In this document: piece after piece, positions 17,855-25,474 of the stretch | Layout of the letters: the number at the start of each line of letters is the position of its first letter | Position numbering within the stretch: position 1 is the first letter of the stretch | Assembly (NCBI GenBank): GCA_018223435.1 | Contig: JAGTTO010000001.1 | Coordinates: forward strand, 3,658,001 to 3,722,000 | Length of the DNA stretch: 64,000 bases | Origin: Lachnospiraceae bacterium Marseille-Q4251 | GTDB taxonomy: Bacteria; Bacillota; Clostridia; Lachnospirales; Lachnospiraceae | Direction: 5' to 3' | The notes under the pieces: generated by a model | Seen by the model: only the letters and a program-made list of their open reading frames with translations | The model's database searches: none | What the model was told of the DNA's origin: nothing | Program-made: the position numbers and the translations under genes

Positions 17855-18534
17855 CAAAACAGGAGTTTCTGGAGAAGCTCGCCGCTCTTTTACAGGACAT
17901 TCCGGCAGAGGAGAGGGAGGCGGCTCTGGAGTTTTACAGGGGATATTTTGACGATGCGGGCGAAGGCCGGGAAGCGGAGGTGATCCGGGAGCTGGAAAGC
18001 CCGGAGAAGGTCGCCGAGCAGATCAAAAACGGCCTGAAGACCGGTCTTGGAACGGACAGCTACGAGAATGCCGGCAGCCCTTACGATAAAAACACCTCCA
18101 GTCGCCCGGTTCCGGAAAATTACGGAAGCTATGAGAAGCAGCCGAGAAAATCCAGCGGCTGGCGGACCTTCGGAATCGTCTGCCTGGTGCTGTTTATCGG
18201 AATCCCGATTGGCATTCCGGTGCTGGTTACGGTGTTTGCCCTGGCCCTGTCGGCCCTGGTCTGTGTGGCACTTCTGGCTGTGGCTGTGGCTATGGTGATG
18301 GCGGCGGGCTTTTTTGCAGGAATCGTATTTCTGGTTGTGGGTGTTGCGAGGCTTGCTCTGGCACCCGGCGTAGCTCTGATGCTCTGCGGCAGCGGCTTTA
18401 TCTGCCTGGCAGCAGGAATTTTGCTGTTGCTTCTCCTCATGTGGGTGATCGGAAGAGGCGTTCCGGCCTGCTGGCGGGGGATCAAATGGCTTTGCAGAAA
18501 GATTTTTCATAGAAGAGGAGGAGTAAGGGCATGA
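17851..18534 (+). CDS. DUF1700 (HAAS-domain) membrane protein
   Basis: About 227 residues. The first 60 form the helical HAAS-type domain (EFLEKLAALLQDIPAEEREA, YFDDAGEG, LESPEKVAEQI). A polar linker and then three to four long hydrophobic helices follow from about residue 100 to 205, ending in a basic tail WLCRKIFHRRGG. Such proteins sit in the cytoplasmic membrane and are encoded beside PadR regulators; biochemical function is not established. ATG 17851 has GGGAGGAAAAAACC upstream and overlaps the padR stop. Confidence 0.88.
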   Translation: MTKQEFLEKLAALLQDIPAEEREAALEFYRGYFDDAGEGREAEVIRELESPEKVAEQIKNGLKTGLGTDSYENAGSPYDKNTSSRPVPENYGSYEKQPRKSSGWRTFGIVCLVLFIGIPIGIPVLVTVFALALSALVCVALLAVAVAMVMAAGFFAGIVFLVVGVARLALAPGVALMLCGSGFICLAAGILLLLLLMWVIGRGVPACWRGIKWLCRKIFHRRGGVRA

Positions 18535-19301
18535 AAAGATTTACGAAGATTTCTCTTATTTTGTCAGGAGGCTTTCTGCTTCTTGGAATTGTGCTCTGCC
18601 TGACCGCTTACACCATGGGAGGAAGAGTCGGAGACCTTTCTGTGAGCTATGATTCGGAGAAGCATTCGTTTGTCACCGGCGATCAGATAAATGTGACCGA
18701 AGGAGAGGAACAGCATTTTCAGAACATAGAAAATCTGGATCTCAATATGGGCGTGGGCGAGCTCACGGTCTGCTATGGATCCGGTAAGGATTTCGTGCTC
18801 CGCTCCGTCGGAACCGGCAAATTCTTCTGCGAGCAGAATGGAACGACCCTGAAAGTCAATTCGAAAAAGGCTCAGTATTTCTTTGGCATCAATATTTCCA
18901 GCTTTGGCAGCAGCAAGGACGTGACCATTGTGCTGGAGGTGCCGAAAGGAACGGACATCAGGAAGCTGAAAGCCCAGGTCGGCGTCGGAACGCTCACAGT
19001 GAACGATCTTCAGGTGGAAGAGCTGGACGGGGAATGCGGCGTCGGCGAGTTTGATTTCTCCGGGGAAATTAAAAAATTTGGAAATCTGAAATGCGGCATC
19101 GGTTCCATGTATCTGAATCTTGTCGGCTCCGAAAAAGATTACGATTACAGCCTGGAATGCGGAATGGGTAACATCAGTCTTGGGGATCGCGATTTTTCCG
19201 GCCTTGGCAGCGGCCAGGAGATCAGTAACGGTTCTGACAAAAAATTCACTCTGGAATGTGGAATGGGTGAGATTGAGGTGGATTTCGAAAAAGAAGCATA
19301 A
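18531..19301 (+). CDS. DUF4097-family (putative adhesin / LiaG-like) protein
   Basis: 256 residues with one N-terminal membrane helix (ISLILSGGFLLLGIVLCLTA) and then a repeated beta-strand domain outside the membrane. The repeated pattern is visible: NLDLNMGVGELTVCYG, KAQVGVGTLTVNDL, ECGVGEFDFSG, KCGIGSMYLNL, ECGMGNISLGD and ECGMGEIEVDF, i.e. a beta-helix-like ladder with G-[VIM]-G turns. Function is unknown. The start overlaps the DUF1700 stop by 4 bases. The stop codon overlaps the predicted sporulation promoter of the next gene. Confidence 0.88.
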   Translation: MKRFTKISLILSGGFLLLGIVLCLTAYTMGGRVGDLSVSYDSEKHSFVTGDQINVTEGEEQHFQNIENLDLNMGVGELTVCYGSGKDFVLRSVGTGKFFCEQNGTTLKVNSKKAQYFFGINISSFGSSKDVTIVLEVPKGTDIRKLKAQVGVGTLTVNDLQVEELDGECGVGEFDFSGEIKKFGNLKCGIGSMYLNLVGSEKDYDYSLECGMGNISLGDRDFSGLGSGQEISNGSDKKFTLECGMGEIEVDFEKEA

Positions 19302-19325
19302 GAGTAACGATAAAAGGCCATACTC
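19296..19325 (+). promoter_or_regulatory. Predicted sigma-G promoter of the spore protein gene
   Basis: GCATA (19296-19300), an 18-base spacer and CATACTC (19319-19325) match the forespore sigma-G pattern GMATR-N18-CATWMTA except in the last base. The -35 overlaps the stop codon of the DUF4097 gene, and the -10 is inside the left arm of the hairpin at 19309-19357. Transcription would start near 19331, within the hairpin loop. Confidence 0.6.
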
Positions 19326-19357
19326 CAGAAAAAGAAAAAAGGAGTGTGGCTTTTATC
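19309..19357 (+). promoter_or_regulatory. Hairpin masking the ribosome site of the spore protein gene; may also terminate upstream transcripts
   Basis: The left arm (19309-19326, GATAAAAGGCCATACTCC) pairs with the right arm (19341-19357, GGAGTGTGGCTTTTATC) over 17 pairs with one bulge and one G-T pair, around an A-rich 14-base loop. The only Shine-Dalgarno, GGAG 19341-19344, is at the top of the right arm, and ATG 19358 follows the arm directly. Read-through RNA would hide it; RNA started inside the loop would not. Confidence 0.65.
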
Positions 19358-19564
19358 ATGTCAAAAAAGAAAAAGATCGATCTTCACAATCTGACCCCGG
19401 AGGAGGAGCTGAAATACGAGATCGCCGAGGAACTGGGGCTTCTGGACCGGGTGATGAAGGACGGCTGGAAAAGTCTCTCCGCCAAGGAGACCGGCCGGGT
19501 GGGAGGCCTTATGACCCGCCGGAAAAAAGAAATGAAAAAACAGGCGGCAGAGAAAGCGGAATAA
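19358..19564 (+). CDS. Small acid-soluble spore protein, alpha/beta type
   Basis: 68 residues. The core ELKYEIAEELGLLDRVMKDG and the second motif LSAKETGRVGGLMTRRKKEM are those of alpha/beta-type SASPs, DNA-coating proteins that protect the forespore chromosome and are degraded by GPR at germination. The basic N-terminus (SKKKKIDL) and C-terminus are longer than in core SASPs and resemble the SspF-like branch. ATG 19358 is preferred over GTG 19346, which is within the hairpin stem 1 base after GGAG. A sigma-G promoter is visible, as expected for this class. Confidence 0.9.
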   Translation: MSKKKKIDLHNLTPEEELKYEIAEELGLLDRVMKDGWKSLSAKETGRVGGLMTRRKKEMKKQAAEKAE

Positions 19565-19647
19565 AAAGCCGGAAAATTTCCGGTTCCCCGGAAGAAGAGA
19601 ATGCGCTATAATGGAGACAGTAATTTTACCGGACAACAGGAGGAACC

Positions 19648-20625
19648 ATGAAGGATTTAATAGAGGACATTCGGAAAAAAGAGTTTCAGAAAGTATATCT
19701 TCTCTGCGGGGAAGAGCCCTATCTCCGCCAGCTCTATAAGAAAAAGCTGACGGAGGCCGTGCTTCCCGAGGGCGACACGATGAATCTTTCCGTCTATACG
19801 GGAAAAAATGTGGACCCGAAGGCAGTCATCGACCAGGCGGAGACCATGCCCTTCTTTGCAGATAAGCGGCTGATCCTTCTGGAAGATACCGGATTTTTCA
19901 AAAATGCCAGCCCCGAGCTGGCGGACTACATAAAGTCCATGCCGGACACCACCTGTATGGTCTTCGTGGAAGAGGAAGTGGACAAGAGGGGCAAGCTCTA
20001 TAAGGCCGTGAAAAGTGTGGGCCGCATTGTAGAATTTGGCCGCCAGGACGAGCGGAGCCTTATGCGCTGGATCCTCTCCAGCGTGAAAAAAGAAGGAAAA
20101 CAGATCACGGAATCTGCGATGCGTCTCTTCCTTGAGAAGGCCGGGGACGATATGGGAAATATCCAGATGGAGCTGGAGAAGCTTTTCTGCTACACGCTGG
20201 ACAAAAACGAGATTCTTCCCGAGGATGTGGAGGAGATCTGCATCACTCGGACGGAGAACAAGATCTTCGATATGATCCGCGCCGTGGCTCAGAAGCAGCA
20301 GAAAAAAGCCATGGACCTTTACTACGATCTCTTGGCGTTAAAAGAGCCCCCCATGCGGATTCTCTTCCTGATCGCCCGGCAGTTCAATCAGCTTCTGCAG
20401 ATGAAAGAGCTGAAAAACCAGGGCTACGACCAGAACAGCATCGCCTCCCACATGAAAATCCAGCCCTTCATCGTGAAAAATTCCTGGCGGCAGATGGAAA
20501 GTTTCACCTACGAAGAACTGGAACGGGCCGTCAGAGAGTGCGTCGAAGCCGAAGAAGCCGTCAAAACAGGCCGCATGAACGACCAGATGAGCGTGGAAAT
20601 GCTGATTGTGATGTTTACGATGTAG
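19648..20625 (+). CDS. holA: DNA polymerase III delta subunit HolA
   Basis: Clamp-loader delta subunit that opens the beta sliding clamp. The start VYLLCGEEPYLRQLYKKKL and AETMPFFADKRLILLEDTGFF match HolA, as do the helical middle (ENKIFDMIRAVAQKQQKKAM) and the collar region RILFLIARQFNQLLQMKEL. 325 residues is normal. CAGGAGG sits before ATG 19648, and a TATAAT about 40 bases upstream (near 19606) may be its -10. Confidence 0.92.
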   Translation: MKDLIEDIRKKEFQKVYLLCGEEPYLRQLYKKKLTEAVLPEGDTMNLSVYTGKNVDPKAVIDQAETMPFFADKRLILLEDTGFFKNASPELADYIKSMPDTTCMVFVEEEVDKRGKLYKAVKSVGRIVEFGRQDERSLMRWILSSVKKEGKQITESAMRLFLEKAGDDMGNIQMELEKLFCYTLDKNEILPEDVEEICITRTENKIFDMIRAVAQKQQKKAMDLYYDLLALKEPPMRILFLIARQFNQLLQMKELKNQGYDQNSIASHMKIQPFIVKNSWRQMESFTYEELERAVRECVEAEEAVKTGRMNDQMSVEMLIVMFTM

Positions 20626-20697
20626 ACATCCGCCCCATCCAATGCTATTATGGTAAACAGAAATTGACAGAATTGTTTGGGAAGGATGTACGAGAGA

Positions 20698-22611
20698 ATG
20701 AAGCAGTATCAGGATGTGACCATGACAGGGCAGGTGGACCAGTATCTTTTTGGAATCGGGCAGCATTTTGAGGTTTATGAACGGTTTGGAGCACATCTGA
20801 CGGAGAAAGACGGGATGGAAGGCGTGTGTTTTTCTGTCTGGGCGCCGGCGGCGAAGTCTGTCAGCGTGGTGGGGACTTTTAATGGCTGGCGGGAGGCTGC
20901 CGGGTGCATGGAGCGGCTGGGAGCTTCCGGAATCTATGAGCTTTTTGTGCCGGGAGCCATCGAGGGGGATCTCTATAAATACTGTATCCACACACGGACC
21001 GGTGAGGTCCTCTATAAGGCAGATCCCTATGCCTTCGAGAGCGAGGTAAGACCGGGAAACGCTTCCCGGGTGGCCGGCATTGAGGATTACCGCTGGCGGG
21101 ATCAGGAATGGATGACCAGGCGGGAGAAAAAAGACTATCGGACCGAGCCTATCAATATCCTAGAAGTCCATCCGGGCTCCTTTCAAAAACGGCCCATAAC
21201 TGAGGCGGATCCCGACGGCTTCCTTAATTATAAGCAGCTGGCTCATGCGCTGGGAGACTATGCGGAGGAGATGGGCTACACCCATGTGGAACTTTTGGGG
21301 ATTCTGGAGTATCCCTTCGACGGGTCCTGGGGCTATCAGGTAACCGGGTATTTTGCACCTACATCCAGATATGGAAATCCGAAAGATTTTATGTATTTGG
21401 TGGATTACCTGCACCGGAAAGGGATCGGCGTGTATCTTGACTGGGTACCAGCTCATTTCCCGAAGGATGCCCACGGGCTGGCCTGCTTTGACGGGACGCC
21501 CCTCTATGAGTACGAAGATCCCCGGAAGGGCGAGCACCGGGAGTGGGGCACGAAGGTCTTTGACTATGGAAAAAAAGAAGTGCGGAACTTTCTCTGCGCC
21601 AGCGCAGTTTTCTGGCTGAAGGAATACCATCTGGACGGTCTTCGGGTGGATGCGGTTTCCTCCATGCTCTATCTGGATTACGGCAGAGGACCGGGGGAGT
21701 GGATTTCCAACATTTACGGCGGCAATCAGAACCTGGAAGCAGTGGAATTTCTCCAGCTTTTAAACCGGACGACCCGGAAGTTTGCTCCCGGAACCGTGAT
21801 GATCGCGGAGGAATCCACTTCCTGGCCGGGTGTCACCGGGGAGCCGGAGGGTCAGGGTCTGGGCTTTCATATGAAATGGAACATGGGCTGGATGAACGAC
21901 ACCCTGGCCTATATGGAAAAAGACCCGATTTACCGAAGCTATCATCACGACCATCTGACTTTTGGCATGGTTTACGCTTATACGGAGCATTTTATCCAGG
22001 CACTCTCCCACGACGAGGTGGTCCACGGAAAACATTCTCTTCTGGGAAAAATGCCCGCCGGGGAAGGTCTGGAGCCCTTCGGGGATCTTCGGGCCTACTA
22101 TGGCTTCTACATCGGTCATCCCGGGAAAAAACTTCTTTTCATGGGTCAGGAATTTGCCCAGGAGCGGGAGTGGAGCGAAAACCGGGAACTGGACTGGTTC
22201 CTTTTATCCGAGCCGAAGCATCTGGGAATGCAGCGCTACATGCACTCCCTCTACGAAATCTATCGGGAATATCCGGCTCTCTACGAGCTGGATTATGAGC
22301 CCGGCGGCTTCCAGTGGATGGATCCCGACGACGCGGAGGAGAGTATCGTGAGCTTCGCCCGTTTCGGGAGAAATGGGAATAATCTTCTCTTTGTCATCAA
22401 TTTCACTCCGGTGGAGCGGAAAGAGTACCGCCTGGGAACGCCGTGCGGCGGCAGCTACGAGCTTCTCCTTGACAGCAGCTGGAAAAAATTCGGCGGAACT
22501 AGAGAAGAGCTCCACAAAATCTACGAGGCAGAAAACATCCCCTCCGGCCAGAGAGAGACTTCTTTCTCTTACGATCTTTCGGGCTATGAGGCAGCGATCT
22601 TTTCCTTTTAA
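20698..22611 (+). CDS. glgB: 1,4-alpha-glucan branching enzyme GlgB
   Basis: GH13 enzyme that makes alpha-1,6 branches in glycogen. An N-terminal CBM48 module (GVCFSVWAPAAKSVSVVGTF) precedes the barrel motifs MGYTHVELLGILEYPFDGSW, the nucleophile segment DGLRVDAVSSML, the acid/base MIAEEST and ALSHDEVVHGKHSLL. Length about 637 is normal for the shorter bacterial type. ATG 20698 lies 12 bases after GGGAAGG; ATG 20686 and TTG 20677 are in frame but have no usable ribosome-site spacing. No other glg gene is nearby. Confidence 0.9.
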   Translation: MKQYQDVTMTGQVDQYLFGIGQHFEVYERFGAHLTEKDGMEGVCFSVWAPAAKSVSVVGTFNGWREAAGCMERLGASGIYELFVPGAIEGDLYKYCIHTRTGEVLYKADPYAFESEVRPGNASRVAGIEDYRWRDQEWMTRREKKDYRTEPINILEVHPGSFQKRPITEADPDGFLNYKQLAHALGDYAEEMGYTHVELLGILEYPFDGSWGYQVTGYFAPTSRYGNPKDFMYLVDYLHRKGIGVYLDWVPAHFPKDAHGLACFDGTPLYEYEDPRKGEHREWGTKVFDYGKKEVRNFLCASAVFWLKEYHLDGLRVDAVSSMLYLDYGRGPGEWISNIYGGNQNLEAVEFLQLLNRTTRKFAPGTVMIAEESTSWPGVTGEPEGQGLGFHMKWNMGWMNDTLAYMEKDPIYRSYHHDHLTFGMVYAYTEHFIQALSHDEVVHGKHSLLGKMPAGEGLEPFGDLRAYYGFYIGHPGKKLLFMGQEFAQEREWSENRELDWFLLSEPKHLGMQRYMHSLYEIYREYPALYELDYEPGGFQWMDPDDAEESIVSFARFGRNGNNLLFVINFTPVERKEYRLGTPCGGSYELLLDSSWKKFGGTREELHKIYEAENIPSGQRETSFSYDLSGYEAAIFSF

Positions 22612-22622
22612 AAGGAATAAGA

Positions 22623-22672
22623 AAACGCCCTCGTTCCAGCTGTAGGGAGCAGCGGAACGGGGGCGTTTCTTC
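22623..22672. terminator. Bidirectional terminator between glgB and amt
   Basis: AAACGCCC-CGTTCC on the left pairs with GGAACG-GGGCGTTT on the right (to 22668), followed by TTCTTCTT. The complementary strand also ends in T after AAAAC, so it can serve both convergent genes. Confidence 0.8.
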
Positions 22673-22688
22673 TTATACAATATGGTTG

Positions 22689-24416
22689 TTACTGTGTATC
22701 CTGAAGGGCGTCAAAGCCTTCTTCGCCGGTACGGATCTTCACGACATTCTCAATATCATAGACGAAGAGCTTGCCATCGCCGATCTGGCCGGTGTGGAGA
22801 ACTGCCTTGGCGGTGTCGATGACGGTCTGAACCGGAACGGCGCTGACGACGATCTCGATCTTTACCTTGGGCAGGAGACTCATATCCATCTCGACGCCGC
22901 GGTAGTAAGCGGAAGCACCTTTCTGGACGCCGCAGCCCAGGACGTTGGTGACGGTGACGCCGGTGACTCCGATGGTGTTCATGGCGTGCATAAATTCTTC
23001 CAGCTTGTTCTGGCGGGTGACGATGACCACTTTGGTGAGCTTATGCGTACCCTGGGAGCCCTCGGAAGGAGAAATTTCTGCGGGAGCCTGAGCAGCGGAG
23101 GTGGTACCGGTGGAAACTTTGGCGCTGCCTGTCATGGGAGCGGGAACCGGGCCGATGTTGTCGTGAACGGAGAAGCCTGCGTAGCTGCTTGCGATGCCGT
23201 GCTCGACGATATCCAGACCTGCGATCTCTTCCTCAGCGGGAACACGAAGGCCGATGGTGTGTTTCAGAACCTGGAAAACAATGGTCATGGTAACGGCAAC
23301 CCAGGCAACGACACAGATGATACCGAGAATCTGAATGCTTAAGAGGTGGAAGCCGCCACCGGTGAAAAGACCTTTCCACTCGGTTCCGGTTCCATCAGAG
23401 AAAAGACCGACGGCCAGAGTGCCGAAAAGACCGTTGAGCCCATGGACACCGACTGCACCGACCGGATCGTCTACTTTCAGGACTTTATCAACAAATTCAA
23501 TACCGAAAACAACGACGAAACCGGCCAGGATACCAATGATGGCAGCAGAAGTCGGGGAAACGGTGTCACAGCCGGCAGTGATGGCTACCAGACCTGCCAG
23601 CGTTCCGTTTAAAGACATGGAAACGTCCGGTTTTTTGTAGCGGACCCAGGTGAGGATCATAACGGTGCAGGTGGCAACAGCGGCTGCCAGGTTGGTGGTG
23701 ACGAAAATTTTGCCTGCGGTGACAATGGCTTCACCCTCCATGCTGACGGTGGAGCAGCCGTTGAAGCCGAACCAGCAGAACCAGAGGATGAAGACGCCGA
23801 GAGCGCCGATGGTCAGGTTGTGGCCGGGGATGGCTTTGGGTTTGCCGTCCTTGTCGTATTTTCCGATACGGGGGCCGAGGATCAGAGCGCCGATGAAAGC
23901 GGCCACGCCGCCTACCATATGAACGGCTGCGGAACCGGCGAAATCATGGAAGCCAAGCTCTGAGAGCCAGCCGCCGCCCCAGATCCAGTGACCGGAAACA
24001 GGGTAGATCACCAGGCTGATGATCAGGCTGTAAATACAGTAGGAAAGGAATTTGGTACGCTCTGCCATGGCGCCGGAAACGATGGTTGCGGCTGTGGCAC
24101 AGAAGACGGTCTGGAAAATGAGGAAGGCCCAGAAAGGAACGCCGTCAGGAGTCATGGCCGTTCCGTAATTGGCTTCGGAAGCGATGCCTCCGATCCGGCC
24201 GAAGAAGCCGTTGCCGGCTCCGAACATGATGCCGAAGCCCACGAGCCAGAAAACGGGGGTTCCGATACAGAAGTCCATGAGGTTTTTCATGATGATGTTG
24301 CCAGCATTTTTGGCCCGGGTGAAACCGGCCTCTACCATGGCGAAACCGGCCTGCATGAAGAAGACCAGAGCGGCACCGACAAGTACCCAGATTGTGTTTA
24401 CTGCTGAGAATTCCAT
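22689..24416 (-). CDS. Ammonium transporter Amt with C-terminal fused PII (GlnB/GlnK) domain
   Basis: 575 residues. The transporter part has the usual 11 helices with MQAGFAMVEAGFTRAKNAGN near the start and later FDFAGSAAVHMVGGVAAF-like and VSPTSAAIIGILAG regions, with the pore histidines in the VHMVGG and GVHGLNG segments. From about residue 465 a complete PII domain follows (TKVVIVTRQNKLEEFMHAM, KIEIVVSAVPVQTVIDTA, GQIGDGKLFVYDIENVVKIR). The T-loop reads YYRGVEMDMSLLPK: the tyrosine uridylylated in proteobacteria is a methionine here. Fusion places the gating regulator on the channel. ATG 24416 has AAAGGAGGAGAAAAT upstream; a longer frame exists but lies in the leader. Confidence 0.92.
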   Translation of the reverse strand: MEFSAVNTIWVLVGAALVFFMQAGFAMVEAGFTRAKNAGNIIMKNLMDFCIGTPVFWLVGFGIMFGAGNGFFGRIGGIASEANYGTAMTPDGVPFWAFLIFQTVFCATAATIVSGAMAERTKFLSYCIYSLIISLVIYPVSGHWIWGGGWLSELGFHDFAGSAAVHMVGGVAAFIGALILGPRIGKYDKDGKPKAIPGHNLTIGALGVFILWFCWFGFNGCSTVSMEGEAIVTAGKIFVTTNLAAAVATCTVMILTWVRYKKPDVSMSLNGTLAGLVAITAGCDTVSPTSAAIIGILAGFVVVFGIEFVDKVLKVDDPVGAVGVHGLNGLFGTLAVGLFSDGTGTEWKGLFTGGGFHLLSIQILGIICVVAWVAVTMTIVFQVLKHTIGLRVPAEEEIAGLDIVEHGIASSYAGFSVHDNIGPVPAPMTGSAKVSTGTTSAAQAPAEISPSEGSQGTHKLTKVVIVTRQNKLEEFMHAMNTIGVTGVTVTNVLGCGVQKGASAYYRGVEMDMSLLPKVKIEIVVSAVPVQTVIDTAKAVLHTGQIGDGKLFVYDIENVVKIRTGEEGFDALQDTQ

Positions 24417-24460
24417 AATTTTCTCCTCCTTTGATCTGGACCGCTCGCTCCCCGGAGTAA

Positions 24461-24566
24461 ACAAAAAGCGCCTTCTTTCCATCAGGAAAAAACGCGCCTT
24501 TACGTTTCGGGTAAAACGGTCACTATATAAACAAAAGGCACTCCGGATCTTCTCCAGAACGCCTTT
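24461..24566 (-). promoter_or_regulatory. Tandem attenuator-like hairpins in the amt leader
   Basis: Read on the minus strand, the leader has a first hairpin (24566-24534) pairing AAAGGC with GCCTTT plus UCUGG/CCGGA, followed by TTGTTTAT. A second (24501-24465) pairs AAAGGCGC...TTTTTTCC with GGAAAGAAGGCGCTTT, then TTTTGTTT. Both look like terminators placed before the amt start, so expression is probably set by transcription attenuation in response to nitrogen status. The loops do not fit the ANTAR A-N-N-G rule. No known riboswitch class is recognised. Confidence 0.6.
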
Positions 24567-24581
24567 GCTCTATGGCTTTGT

Positions 24582-24609
24582 ATTATACACGAATTCGGTG
24601 CATTGTCAA
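24582..24609 (-). promoter_or_regulatory. amt promoter (consensus sigma-A)
   Basis: On the minus strand a perfect TTGACA (24609-24604), 16 bases, and a perfect TATAAT (24587-24582). With such a strong promoter, control probably acts after initiation, fitting the two hairpins in the leader. Confidence 0.75.
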
Positions 24610-24712
24610 GAAGAAAAATAAATTTTTTTTGACACCGCACAAAGCCTCTTCCTGTGTTAGAATAGAACAGACCGGATAAAGACAAAAGAATCCGGACGGA
24701 AAGGAACAGAAG

Positions 24713-25360
24713 ATGACAGAAAAACAGTGGAAAGGAGCGATTTTTGATCTGGACGGCACACTTCTGGATTCCATGGGAGTCTGGGACCAGGTCGATATCG
24801 ATTTCCTGAAAAAAAGAAATCTTCCCATGCCGGATGATTATAAGCAGAAGATTGCGGCCATGGGCTTCCCGGAGGCAGCGCGCTACACGATCGAACGCTT
24901 TGGCTTTTCCGAGACACCGGAGATGCTGCTACAGGAATGGCGGGAGATGGCGAGGGAGGCCTACGCCCTTCATGTAGACTTAAAGCCCGGAGCAAAAGAC
25001 TATCTGGAAAAATTAAAAAGCCAGGGCATTCCCATCGCAGCAGCGACTTCCGGAGACCGGGAGCTTTTCATTCCCTGCCTGAAGCACAACGACATTTATG
25101 AATATTTTGATGCCATTGTGACGGTTTCGGAGGTAAAAAGAGGAAAAGGCTTTCCGGACATCTACGAGCGGGCGGCAGAACTCATCGGCGTGGCACCGGC
25201 AGAGTGCATGGTCTTTGAGGATCTTACGGCGGGAGTCAAAGGCGCTCTGGACGGCGGTTTTCAGGCGATGGGCATTCTGGATGACAGCTCAAAGAAGGAG
25301 TGGGAGAGCATCCGGAAAATGGCAACCTGTACGATCCGGGATTTCCAGGAGCTTCTGTAA
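24713..25360 (+). CDS. HAD-superfamily phosphatase (beta-phosphoglucomutase / GPH-like subfamily)
   Basis: 215-residue cytosolic hydrolase. HAD motif I is GAIFDLDGTLLDSMGVWD, motif II is IAAATSG, motif III is the lysine in VKRGKGFPDIY, and motif IV is CMVFEDLTAGVKGALDGG. The helical cap lies after motif I, as in beta-phosphoglucomutase and DHH-type sugar phosphatases. The substrate cannot be told. AGGAACAGAAG precedes the ATG. It is not obviously linked with the Pho operon that follows. Confidence 0.85.
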   Translation: MTEKQWKGAIFDLDGTLLDSMGVWDQVDIDFLKKRNLPMPDDYKQKIAAMGFPEAARYTIERFGFSETPEMLLQEWREMAREAYALHVDLKPGAKDYLEKLKSQGIPIAAATSGDRELFIPCLKHNDIYEYFDAIVTVSEVKRGKGFPDIYERAAELIGVAPAECMVFEDLTAGVKGALDGGFQAMGILDDSSKKEWESIRKMATCTIRDFQELL

Positions 25361-25368
25361 GACCGGAT

Positions 25369-25422
25369 TTTACATGGATTTTACATAATACAGGTTCTTA
25401 TTTAACATAAATTCCTTATAAT
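25369..25422 (+). promoter_or_regulatory. Pho box (PhoP-binding repeats) and promoter of the Pi transport operon
   Basis: TTTACA occurs at 25369 and 25380 and TTAACA at 25402: three copies in register with an 11-base period, with one position (25391) degenerate. This matches the Firmicute PhoP target, direct TT(A/T)ACA repeats spaced by one helical turn. TATAAT at 25417-25422 follows. The operon downstream encodes the matching PhoP-PhoR pair, so positive autoregulation under phosphate limitation is likely. Confidence 0.72.
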
Positions 25423-25474
25423 AGCTCGAACACATATGAGAAGATCAGTAAATCGAGGGAGGAATTTATCGTTT

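Noticed and set aside
20677..20697. TTG 20677 and ATG 20686 as glgB starts
   Set aside because: Neither has a ribosome site at workable spacing; the GGGAAGG site only fits ATG 20698.
24461..24566. ANTAR (EutV/NasR-type) two-hairpin target
   Set aside because: Both hairpins are present, but the loops are AGAAGAU and UGAU, not hexaloops with A1 and G4.
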